Assembly (NCBI GenBank): GCA_008704415.1
Contig: VXIS01000486.1
Span: 1-25,885, forward strand
Source: Sphaerosporella brunnea
Lineage: Eukaryota; Ascomycota; Pezizomycetes; Pezizales; Pyronemataceae
Length of the DNA stretch: 25,885 bases
Direction: 5' to 3'
Within the stretch, counting starts at the first letter, position 1, and every line of letters begins with the position of its first letter. Below are positions 1-8,913 of the stretch, one piece after another. The translations under genes and the position numbers were made by a program. The notes below the pieces were generated by a model. That model ran no database searches. It was not told the origin of the DNA and was given only the letters and a program-made list of their open reading frames with translations.

Positions 1-781
1 GCTTCTGGTGCTGACCCAACCAGGCGGTCCTCAGAGGAAGATAGGAAGCGAGCATTTTGATTTGACGCAGCGCTCACCGGTTCATCATTGGTCGTCACCG
101 CAAAAGCACTCGGAGTCCGAGTTTCATTTCAACAGCAGCGACAGAAAGAAGATTTGATGTGCTCGGCGCCAGGGGGATTTGCAGGGCTTGTATGGGGGGA
201 GGGGGGTTGGTTGCCTTGACGACCGGCTCAACAACTCTCTTTCGTGCTCTCTCGCTCGCTCGCTCGCCAACGGCCACTTTCACGCCCGCAACGAATCCCA
301 GCGCGAGGCGCAATGTGGCACACATACATACATGCACTTCACTTCACGTCCGAATCCCGCGCTTGGCTGCGTGCTCCGAAGCAGCAAGCAGTGCCTTACC
401 TAAGAAGTACTTAGTGGTAGGTACTCTATGATAGCAGTACCTGCTAAGTACTAAGTACTGTGCTCAAAGCAAGCCCGCACATAACGAAGCAAGCAGCTGC
501 AGCATCAGCATCAGCAGCTGCGAAACCCAAGGCGAAACCACCCCCCCCCCCCCCAACACGCCCTACCGCAAAACAAAAACACAAAGAGAACCCCGGAGCT
601 CATCTACCTACTTCAACTCCCCCCCCTCCCCAACCCCACCAACACAAATAAACATCCCCCTCCATACTTCTCGCTCTCTCGTCCTCATCTCCTCGTCGCC
701 GCCCGATTCCCCTCAATCCCTCCCCCCCCCCCCCCCACTACTCCCAACCCCAACCCGTTACTGCTTCGTTCGCTCGCCGTA
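1..781. other. Upstream region of the Dbf2-type kinase gene
   Basis: No convincing coding sequence is seen. The short open frames have low-complexity translations. The stretch holds an imperfect hairpin at 406-452, long pyrimidine-rich tracts (about 590-780) and two poly-C runs (about 541-554 and 721-736). Pyrimidine-rich DNA just before a start codon is common in promoters and 5' leaders of filamentous fungi, so 590-781 is probably the core promoter and leader of the kinase gene at 782. Confidence 0.6.
406..452. repeat. Imperfect inverted repeat / hairpin
   Basis: The left arm AGTACTTAG-TGGT-AGGTACT (406-425) pairs with the right arm AGTACCT-G-CTAAGTACT (436-452). This gives 16 paired bases, an asymmetric internal loop (TGGT against G) and a 10-nt terminal loop. 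It contrasts with its GC-rich surroundings. It could be a remnant of a small inverted-repeat element or a leader or promoter structure. The pairing is seen; any function is unknown. Confidence 0.55.
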
Positions 782-2982
782 ATGGATGTCTCATCAGCCC
801 CGCGCCGCCATATGCCTTCTCGGAACCCCGCAGCTCGAGATTCCTACCTCACCTCGTCTCCTAAACACCACATCCCAGATTTTCCTGCTCCTCCACCACC
901 ACCGCTACACACACGCTCGGCGAACGAATCATGGGACCCGCAGCCATCGGTCGAGTGGAATTCTCCGCAGGCATCACCCACAAAGCCAGCCACCGGCACC
1001 CAGCGCTTGATCGAGCTGTTCGACAGGGGCATGGAGCTCGCTCCGAGCTCCTCTCCTTCACCGAAACCCCGACCCTCCCCCTCGAAGCGCACGCTCCGCA
1101 CCCCCGTTTCCGACGATGGAGATAACAGTGTAGTCCGGATGGAGGAAGCCAGACCGGCGAGGAGACACAACGTGGAGAATGCGACGGCGTCACTGGCGAT
1201 GCGGGAACAGACGCGGAAACCGACTGGCGGTGCGTCGAAATCTGCCAGCGGAAGGAGGCAATATGATCCGTACAAGGATATGACTTTGGAGGATCTAGAG
1301 AAGCTGCAGAAGCCGTCTGTAAAGAGATTGAAAGATGTCGCGCACCTGTGTAAGCGTTTCAGGGTCGAGCCCATCGCGTGAGGGGTATGCGGCGACTGAC
1401 CTGTGACCCGGTAACCAGACTTCTACGACTACTACTACAACCTCGTCACATACGTCCACACTCGACAAGCGCGGACTGAACAGTGGAAAGCGTCACGGCA
1501 GGGCGAGCCGGAGGAGGAGACGGCGCAGCAATGGCGACGGTTTTGCGGTCGGGAACGTGCAGCATTGAGGAAACGCCGGACCAGATTGCGAAAAGGAGAC
1601 TTTCAGTTGCTCACCCAGGTCGGACAGGGCGGATACGGACAGGTCTACCTGGCGGAGCACAAGGAGACCAAGGAGGTGTGCGCTTTGAAGGTCATGAGCA
1701 AGAAGCTCCTGTTTAAGCTCGACGAGATTCGGCATGTGTTGACGGAACGAGACATATTGACGGCTGCCAAGAGCGACTGGTTGGTGAAGTTGTTGTATGC
1801 CTTCCAGGACGACGAGAGCATCTATCTGGCCATGGTGCGTCGTTGCGTCTTGAAAACGTGACTTGCCGACGGCTAACGGACTGTAGGAGTACGTTCCCGG
1901 GGGGGACTTCCGGACTTTGCTAAACAACACGGGAGTACTGCACTTCAACCATGCGCGGTTTTACATCTCGGAGATGTTTACATCTGTGAACGCGTTGCAT
2001 GAGCTGGGTTACATCCACCGGGACCTGAAGCCAGAGAACTTCCTGATAGACTCATCGGGCCACATCAAACTCACCGATTTCGGTCTCAGTGCCGGAAAAC
2101 TGGCGCCTCAACGTATGGAGAGTTTAAAGATGAAGCTGGATCAGGTGAAGGACATGGACATCCCGCAGCGGTCGACTCTGGAGCGAAGGAATGCGTACAG
2201 GACTTTGCGGGACAGTGACGAGAACTATGTAGGTTGCCCTCGGCCGGTTACCGGACAATCTTCTAACAGTAGAACAGGCAAAATCTGTGGTTGGATCGCC
2301 GGACTACATGGCCCCTGAGGTCCTCCGGGGTGAACCCTACGATTTCAGCGTGGATTACTGGTCTCTGGGATGCATGCTGTACGAGGCGTTGGCGGGATAT
2401 CCACCCTTTGCGGGAGCCAGTGTGGAGGAAACCTGGCACAACCTCAAGCACTGGCGCAAGGTCTTGCACAAGCCTGAATATGAAAACCCGAATTACTTTC
2501 TCTCCAAACGGACGTGGGATTTCATTATCAGGTAAACCGCGCACTTCCCATTCTGTTGCCCAGAACCTGACATGTATAGACTCGTTGCTGGCCGCAACGC
2601 ACGATTTCCAGATTTCAAAGCCGTCCAGAGGCATGAGTACTTTGCTCAAGTTGACTGGAACAATCTGCGGGCTAAAGATCCTCCTTTCGTCCCCGAGCTT
2701 GATAGTGAAACGGATGCTGGCTATTTCGACGACTTTAGCAATGAGGCCGACATGGCCAAGTACAAGGAGGTGCACGACAAGCAGGCCGCGCTGGAGGGTT
2801 TGGCTGAGCGAGACGATAAGATGAAGAAGTCTGCATTTTTGGGATTCACATTCAAGTGAGTAAACTTTCTCTAAGATCGATGTGTGCACATCATGCTGAC
2901 TGCCAATAGACGCAGGACACCCGGCGACCTCACCAATCTGCAGAGACAGAATGGCGATGGACAGTTTGGAACTATTTTCTAA
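782..2982 (+). CDS. DBF2: Dbf2/Sid2-type NDR-family Ser/Thr protein kinase (septation / mitotic exit)
   Basis: Six exons: 782-1349, 1419-1834, 1887-2228, 2278-2531, 2580-2855, 2910-2982, giving 642 aa. The N-terminal ~180 residues are Pro/Ser-rich. A conserved N-terminal regulatory segment follows ([14 protein letters not shown], about 193-206), which in this family binds a Mob1-type coactivator. Kinase motifs are visible: the Gly loop GQGGYGQV (258-265), catalytic Lys 280, HRDLKPEN with Asp 374, and DFG with Asp 392. The long insert before the activation segment [13 protein letters not shown] (Ser 445) is typical of NDR kinases, as is the C-terminal hydrophobic motif FLGFTF (Thr 617). The first intron was set at GTAAGC 1350, not GTGAGG 1378, because only that restores AHLYFYDYYY and the frame. 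The family is the terminal kinase of the septation initiation/mitotic exit network, acting at spindle pole body and septum. The Dbf2 branch is preferred over the Cbk1/COT1 branch from the motif context. Confidence 0.93.
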
Positions 2983-3548
2983 AGTAAAAGTCTTTTAGTC
3001 TTTTGTACTAGGGCTTCTGGGGCGTTAACTGAGGGGTTCAATTGCAATTGTATACTGTAGTTATTTGGCATAGCGAGTCGATTGATTGATTCATCAAGCG
3101 GGCTGGGTCTGTCTGTTTTTACCTTTGTGGGATTTTGGGTGGATTTGCGGTCTTTTTTGCATTTTGTTTTCCGCAGGCTCACGGGCACATGTCTTCCGTG
3201 TTTTCTGCGTCCCCCCCCCCCCTTTGTGTGTGTGTGCAAAATAGATACCTCTGGTCGTGTAAATTCTTCGGATTAGCTGTGGCGTTGCTGCGCATGGCGG
3301 CGACGGGCCAAAGTGAATTTCGTTCCAAATGGTTCGCGGGTGACGGCCTGTGACGCGCAGGAACCCCACGTTTTTGCTTAGAGTCACCCTTGTCCAGTCA
3401 GAGTGAGAAAGAACCCCGCAACAAAACCTCCCCCACAACTCCTCAGCTCGCCGCCTCCTTCCACACGACCACACTATCTACCTGCCTGCGAGCAGACACC
3501 TATCCACCTTCCGCTTTAGCGACTTTCTACACGCAGATCTCCAGAACA
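2983..3548. other. Intergenic: kinase 3' end and tyrosyl-tRNA synthetase promoter
   Basis: No gene is seen. The first part is AT-rich, fitting a 3' untranslated region. A poly-C run followed by a short TG repeat lies near 3211-3236. From about 3400 the strand becomes CA/CT-rich up to the ATG at 3549, like a promoter and 5' leader. Confidence 0.55.
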
Positions 3549-4933
3549 ATGGCGGAGCTGAGCGCGACGGAAAAGATCGCCCTGATCAAGCAGGGCCTAC
3601 AGGAGGTGCTCCAGGAGGATATCATTGTGGATGTCATTGAGAAGCAGCAGCGGCCTTTGAAGATCTACTGGGGTTCGTTCTCCTTCTTGCTACCTTCATA
3701 TCTCGCGCGGAACGGGATATTGATTGTCCACACCAGGTACCGCGCCCACGGGCCGTCCTCACTGCGGCTATTTCGTGCCCATGGTCAAGATCGCACACTT
3801 CCTCCAGGCGGGCTGCGAGGTGAAGGTGCTGTTGGCGGACATCCACGCGTTTCTCGACAACATGAAGGCGCCTCTGGAGCTGGTAGCTCACCGCGCGAAG
3901 TACTACGAGCTGGTGATCAAGAGCGTGCTGCGTGCGATCGGAGTCAGCATTGAGAAACTCACCTTCGTTAAGGGTTCCGATTACCAGCTGAAGCAGGAGT
4001 ACACCATGGATTTGTTCCGGCTTTCTTCGATCGTTACCGAGCACGATGCAAAGAAGGCCGGCGCTGAGGTCGTTAAGCAGGTTGCCAGCCCACTGCTCAG
4101 TGGACTCATCTACCCCCTTATGCAGGCGCTTGATGAGGAACACTTGGGCGTTGATGCGCAGTTCGGTGGTGTCGACCAGAGGAAGATCTTTACTCTTGCC
4201 GCGGAGAACCTGACGAAGATCGGATTCAAGGAGAGGGCACACCTGATGAACCCCATGGTGCCCGGTTTGGCCGGCGGGTATATCTCCGCCCCTCCTCCCT
4301 CCCTCTTATAATCACTAACAATGAGCAGAAAAATGTCCGCCTCAGACCCCAACTCCAAGATCGACCTCCTCGACAAACCAGAAGTCGTCAAGTCGAAGCT
4401 GAGGAAGGCAGTCTGCGCGCCGCAAGATACCGAGGACAACGGTGTTCTGAGCTTCGTCGAGTATGTGCTGTTCCCAATCGCCCAGCTGAGCGGCGAGCCT
4501 ATTTTCCACGTTCCCCGGCCCGACAAGTACGGAGGTCCCGTGGACTACAGCTCTTTCGAGAAGCTGAAGGAGGCTTACGCAGACGGCTCGGTATGCCCCC
4601 CTTCCCCCAATAATGCAAGGAATTGTGGCTGATGTTTTGCAGCTTCAACCTGGAGACTTGAAGGCCGGTGTTGAGCAGGCCCTCAATGCCCTGCTGGCAC
4701 CGATACAGGCCGAGTACACGGCCGACGAAGAGTGGCAGAATATCGCCGAGCTCGCTTACCCGCCGCCGGTGGCCGAGAAGAAGAAGAAGAAGGAGAAGAA
4801 GATCGGAACCGGATACCATGCCAACAAGGGTGCTGTTGTTGCCGATGGCAAGGCGAAGCCGAAAGAGGCTGTCAAGGAGGCAGTCGGCACGGGAGCCGAG
4901 GAGGCGCTGGAGAAGCTGAAGGTGGACAATTAA
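3549..4933 (+). CDS. TYS1: Cytosolic tyrosyl-tRNA synthetase
   Basis: Four exons: 3549-3672, 3737-4277, 4329-4590, 4643-4933, giving 405 aa, near the length of the yeast enzyme. It charges tRNA-Tyr with tyrosine using ATP in the cytosol. The class I signatures are visible: a HIGH-type motif within [11 protein letters not shown] (about 43-53) and the eukaryotic KMSKS-loop variant KMSAS (223-227), followed by [10 protein letters not shown]. The HIGH motif is assembled across intron 1 and KMSAS lies just after intron 2, which fixes both splice sites. The C-terminal tail has a run of lysines (KKKKKKEKK), a basic tRNA-binding extension common in fungal and other eukaryotic forms. Intron 1 uses the donor GTTCGT. 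There is no mitochondrial presequence, so this is the cytosolic enzyme. Confidence 0.96.
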
Positions 4934-5279
4934 ATGTGTTCACTATAAAAGTATACCGAGTGTGGGAAGTGGTGTTTATGTTTCGAAATAGTTTGGAAAA
5001 GCGGCTTGTTTTCTTGTAAATAGATTTTGTTTGGCGTAGTCATTCTTTGCTGGCTTCTATCTACTCCCTTTTCGGGCGATTTTACGATATTGATATGCTG
5101 GGTGAGAATTGATCGGCACGAGTGACTCACGATTGCAGATATTGAATCGAACTCCCATCAATTGCAGCCGAAAAAAAAAGAACGCAGTGTAGCACAATCT
5201 ATGCACGCACGCAAAAAGCAGGTATCGTTTTCAATTCCCCCAACAAGAACAAACGCCACCAAGTATTACCGCCCTAACC
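4934..5279. other. Intergenic between convergent tyrosyl-tRNA synthetase and pyruvate carrier genes
   Basis: AT-rich sequence holding the 3' regions of two convergent genes. No open frame resembling a protein, no RNA gene and no strong inverted repeat was recognised. Confidence 0.5.
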
Positions 5280-5792
5280 CTACGCCGATTTATTGCCCTC
5301 CTGCACCTGCGCCAAGATCGAGCTCTCCTGCTGCTGTTTCTTAAGGTTTCTGTGGTACCTATTTCGACAACCAAATCAGTCTCCTCCTAGCGAACGAGGG
5401 GGGTGGAGGGGGAGGGGGGGGGGGGTCGTACAGCGCGATACGCGAGACCTGCACCGCGCCCACAGAGCCCAAAAAGAGGTTCACGGCGGCGAGCGGATAG
5501 TTCTTGGGCTTGATGATCAGACACCAGCGGGTCCAGATCAGGCCCGTGGCCGTCAGCGCCAGGTTCTGGTTCACGGAGAGGTCCTCGACCGGGCGGTAGA
5601 AGTCGCTGATGCCGGCGATTACGAGACCCCATTTCAGCACGGGGGCCTAGGGGTCTGTCAGCCTGTTGTTGCGGTGCGCGGGGGCGGGGGGCGGGGAGGA
5701 CGAACCCAGAAGTGCACTGTACGTGGATCGAAGGCGGGATTGAGGGCCTTGGCGCCCTGCTTTGCGGCAGCGGAGGCGGCTTGCGATGCCAT
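5280..5792 (-). CDS. MPC2: Mitochondrial pyruvate carrier subunit, MPC2/MPC3 type
   Basis: Three exons on the minus strand, 5792-5706, 5646-5432 and 5358-5280, encode 126 aa. The MPC family forms a heterodimer in the inner mitochondrial membrane that imports pyruvate. Family hallmarks are LNPAFDPRTVHFW joined across intron 1 to APVLKWGLVIAGISD, then LTATGLIWTRW, IIKPKNY and AVNLFLGSVG, covering the hydrophobic helices. Reading straight through exon 2 would give a nine-proline tail from a C-rich tract. Instead that tract sits in a 73-nt intron (donor GTACGA at 5431, branch CTGAT, acceptor AATAG at 5360-5359). Splicing gives LYHRNLKKQQQ and a hydrophilic C-terminus ending GNKSA. Total length is a multiple of three. 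The gene is divergent from the complex I gene at 6034. Confidence 0.9.
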
Positions 5793-6033
5793 TGCTTTAT
5801 CCTGTCGTCGTGGTGGTGGTGGCGGTAATGGTGGGTTTGGGGTGGTGGTAGTGTCGTGCGTCGAGGTGAAGGTTCGCAGCGCAAGCTCTAAAAGATAGCG
5901 TCGTTGGCTGTCGGACTTAGCTTGATGACTAAGGTAGCACACCCCACACGCCGCTGCTCGACACCGCCCGCGGATTCGTAAAACACCGACATCCACCAAC
6001 CGCAACACCACCACCACTCGGCATCGGCATACA
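5793..6033. promoter_or_regulatory. Shared divergent promoter of pyruvate carrier and complex I subunit genes
   Basis: Only 241 bp separate the two start codons, so both promoters must lie here or overlap. The right part is CA/CCA-rich, resembling a leader of the + strand gene; the left part is TG/GGT-rich, resembling a leader of the - strand gene. Both products work in the inner mitochondrial membrane, which would suit common control. No specific factor site was identified. Confidence 0.6.
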
Positions 6034-6495
6034 ATGGCTTCAAAGTACGCCTTCAACTCCGGCCTGAAGGAGCTGCGCTTCCTGTTCTGCCAGACCGGCG
6101 AGCGCAGTGCCGCAGTGCGGTATTCCCCCCCCCCCCCTTCTAAGTGATTTGGTGATTTGAGTTATTGGCTAATGACAGGCGCAGACAGTTCCTGACCAAG
6201 TCCTACCCCGTCATGAAGAAGCACAACCCGCACACCCCGATCCTGATACGCGAAGCCAGCGGCACCGAGCCACGGGTGTTTGCGCGCTACGGTTCGTGTT
6301 GACAAAACTCCCGAAGTGGGGTGCTCGCGACTGATAGATTTTTTTTTTTTTGTGGCAGAGTTCGGGAAGGAGAAGCAGGAGGCGCTTTCGGGTTTGTTGT
6401 TCCGCGGCGGACGTGGGAGAGCTAGGGATGCTAATGTGACGGCAGGATTGACCGATAAGGAGATCGAGGAGAAGGTTTCGGCTTTGGCCAAGTAG
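6034..6495 (+). CDS. NADH:ubiquinone oxidoreductase 10.5-kDa subunit (NDUFA2/B8 family)
   Basis: Four exons: 6034-6119, 6185-6291, 6359-6391, 6446-6495, giving 91 aa. This is an accessory subunit of respiratory complex I with a thioredoxin-like fold (L51/S25/CI-B8 domain). Conserved blocks are LKELRFLFCQTGERSAA, YPVMKKHNPHTPILIREA, ARYEFGKEK and LTDKEIEEKV. Intron 1 has two in-frame acceptors six bases apart (6178 and 6184); 6184 is preferred because it matches family spacing and lies a normal distance from the branch A. The third intron (6392-6445) is 54 nt with no stop codon. Reading it through would insert 18 residues inside the conserved LSGLTDKEIE segment, so it is treated as an intron (branch GCTAAT, acceptor GGCAG). 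Confidence 0.9.
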
Positions 6496-7145
6496 CGGTC
6501 GGGCTTCATCTTTTGCAAACATATAGATACCGAGCTTATACGGTTTTCTACGGGTACATTTCGAAATAAAACCAAGTATGAGTGAAACTAAACCCTTTCA
6601 AGTAAAATAGGCGAGGTGGCGAGTGAGAGCCGGTGAGGATGGACTTATTTTTGCGTTTGGGGATCAGTTTGAAGGGGTCGTCCCGCAGCTGATTCCAGCT
6701 CTTTGGTTCGGTCTGTGGCCGCTCAATATGTTGGCCTGGATGTACGAAAGGCTTGTTGCCGTGGACCAAATTCCAAGGAGACCTCTGCAAGCACAGAAGC
6801 AAATGGCTCAAGCTCCTCCCAAATGGAGATGGATAGATAGTTACTGTGTACGATCTGCTGGTCCTCAAGAGAATAGGATGCGTTGATATTACTCTATCTT
6901 TGCTTTTATTCATGCTTATTCAGAAAACAAATATCTAGCGTTCGTGTTGCAGCCGTCTAGTACGCCTCACCTTCGTTAGATAACGGTAATTCTCGACCCC
7001 TATGGTCGAGAGTGCATAGCCGGACAGACGGTGTACAGATTCGTGGAAGGAAGGGGGTCAAATAGAATGTTTCACGATACGATCGTCATCACTCATTGCG
7101 CGCTACAAGGGGAATCTCAATTTACAACACACTACACACATCGTT
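6496..7145. other. Intergenic between convergent complex I and dioxygenase genes
   Basis: No recognisable gene. Overlapping open frames exist on both strands (about 6548-6913), but their translations match no family I know and look like chance frames. A short self-complementary stretch lies near 6990-7010 (tctcgacccctatggtcgaga). The rest is probably the 3' regions of two convergent genes. Confidence 0.45.
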
Positions 7146-8358
7146 TTACGCCTTCACCTCCGCCGCAGATGCCGCAGGAATATCGCCAAACCGGTACTGC
7201 GCCCAGCTAAACGACATCTCGGTGAAGGTGAACAACTGCTTCGCCTTGTCCTCGCCTGCCGCACCGGCCGCAATGTGCACGGGCAGTAGATGCTCAAAGG
7301 TAGGATGCGCGGGGCGCGCAGATTTGTGCCACAGAAGCTCTCGCATGGCCTTTTTGCGCTCCTCGGCTGTGGAGGTCTCAGTCACTGCCTTCTTGAGCTC
7401 CTTATCGAAGACCTTGGCGTAGGGCATTTCCTGGCCGCTCATCATCGCGATGCGCATATCCCTATCCGCAGTGAGCTACTAATCCGCCTGAAAACTGGGG
7501 AGGGAAGGGGGTACCGGAGATTGTGAACCGCCATTCCAGAGCCGACAATCAGGATGTTCTCATCGCGAAGACTTTGCAGCGCCGCGCCGAGCGCGTAGTG
7601 CTTGTCCGGGTCCTCGTTGCCAAACAGGCTCACTTGCACCAGGGGAACGCCGAGCGGGTTTTCGTCGGGACGGAACACTTTCCATCACTTCCATGAGCCC
7701 TCTTCCTCCCCAAACCCCAGAAGAGTAAACTCACTGCAAGTAAACGGTGCAAAAACGCCATGGTCCAACCCCCTCTTCACCCCCTCCGCCTCAATACCGG
7801 CATTCTTCAGCAGCCCCAACACTTTCTGTGCCAGATCCTTCGAGCCCACATTCGGGTACTGGACTTTATAGTAGTGATCCGGGAAGCCGTAATAACTGCC
7901 TCACCAGCACCATCATCGTCAGCTCCCACCTCCGAGTAGTATATCTTGAAGGGAGGGAGGGACAACTCGTAGATCAAATTCGTAACCTCAGCCTCATTAA
8001 CCTCAACTTTATCCCTCCCCGCCTGCCAATGGGCCGAAAACACAACGACCGCCCTCGGCCGCACCTTCTGCGTGATCTCGCGCCCGATCTTTTGCAGCTG
8101 CAGGTACGCCGGGTGCTCGGTCTCGAACATTACGTTGGGGCCCCCGTGGGAGACGAAGTAGACGGGTGTGCGCGACATGTTTGCCGTGGTGGTGGTGGTG
8201 CTGCTGCTGGCTGGGGCAGCCCGAAATGAGGATAGGAAGCGGCGGAAAATGCTGGGCGAGAGGATTGCTAGAAGCGCTATTGAGAGCGTTATGATGATGT
8301 TCTTCTTACCACGGCTACTGCTACTTCCTCCTCCTCCTCGCGCGATTGTTGGAGCCAT
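7146..8358 (-). CDS. LigB/DODA-type extradiol aromatic-ring dioxygenase with N-terminal membrane anchor
   Basis: Four exons on the minus strand, 8358-7967, 7895-7735, 7677-7515 and 7461-7146, encode 343 aa. The catalytic part resembles class III extradiol dioxygenases of the 4,5-DOPA dioxygenase/YgiD type, which use a His-bound metal to cleave catechols. Visible motifs are YFVSHGGPN (His 71), VVVFSAHWQ (His 110), GLDHGVF and AVHNLRD. Splicing restores the family motifs LIYDYYGFPDHYYKV (intron 7896-7966), CMFRPDENPLG (7678-7734) and HNLRDM (7462-7514). Residues about 20-40 form a hydrophobic segment after a basic Gly/Ser-rich start, so the long form could be membrane-anchored. An internal Met at residue 61 (8178) is where soluble homologues normally begin and could be an alternative start. 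The substrate cannot be inferred from sequence. Confidence 0.88.
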
Positions 8359-8913
8359 GCTGTGTGTAGGTGGGCACGTACCGGTTTGCTAGATAGAGTA
8401 ATTGCGGATGTAGGCTTCGTTGGATGTAGGAATCCGGATGGATGCACTTGATGTTACTCTACTGGAGGAAGCTGCTGGGCCGCGAGATTTATATCATCCT
8501 GGCGACGTCCTGCGTCGGTCCGAGATCTTGATGCCCGCTCTTGCATGGAGCTGTGGTGGTGTTTGTCATCGCTTAAGAATGGGCTGTGCAACCGCAGCCG
8601 CGGACCGCACTTTCTCCGGTGCCGAGGGTTTAACTTTATGCGGATATCCCTCGCAGTGCGGGTTGAGCGATCAAAACAATCACAGAAGCGAATCTTTATA
8701 CCACATCACAATGGAAAAAAGAATTTATTTCTGAAGCGTAGAAATAAAGAGAATCATGCGTAGAGTAATTCTACGCTTTCGACACTGTGAGGGATAATAC
8801 AACAAATGACAACAAAAAAGAACACCGATGATATATGCAAGCAAGTACCTATGCCAATCCCCATATTTCTAGAAATGAAATGAAAACGAAAATGGTTTTA
8901 TTGCCCCTCGTGC
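8359..8913. other. Intergenic: promoter of dioxygenase gene and 3' region of CBM19-like gene
   Basis: No gene recognised. 8359-8500 should hold the promoter of the minus-strand dioxygenase gene. About 8690-8900 is A-rich and is probably the 3' untranslated region of the minus-strand gene ending at 8914. The short sequence tagagtaatt recurs at 8393-8402 and 8761-8770, which may be chance. Confidence 0.45.

Noticed and set aside
1378..1418. Alternative first-intron donor GTGAGG at 1378 in the kinase gene
   Set aside because: It puts the next exon out of frame, while the donor at 1350 restores the conserved [14 protein letters not shown] segment.
6548..6913. Overlapping 90-120 codon frames on both strands after the complex I gene
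   Set aside because: The translations show no family motif and one strand's frame mirrors the other. The position between two convergent gene ends favours 3' untranslated sequence.
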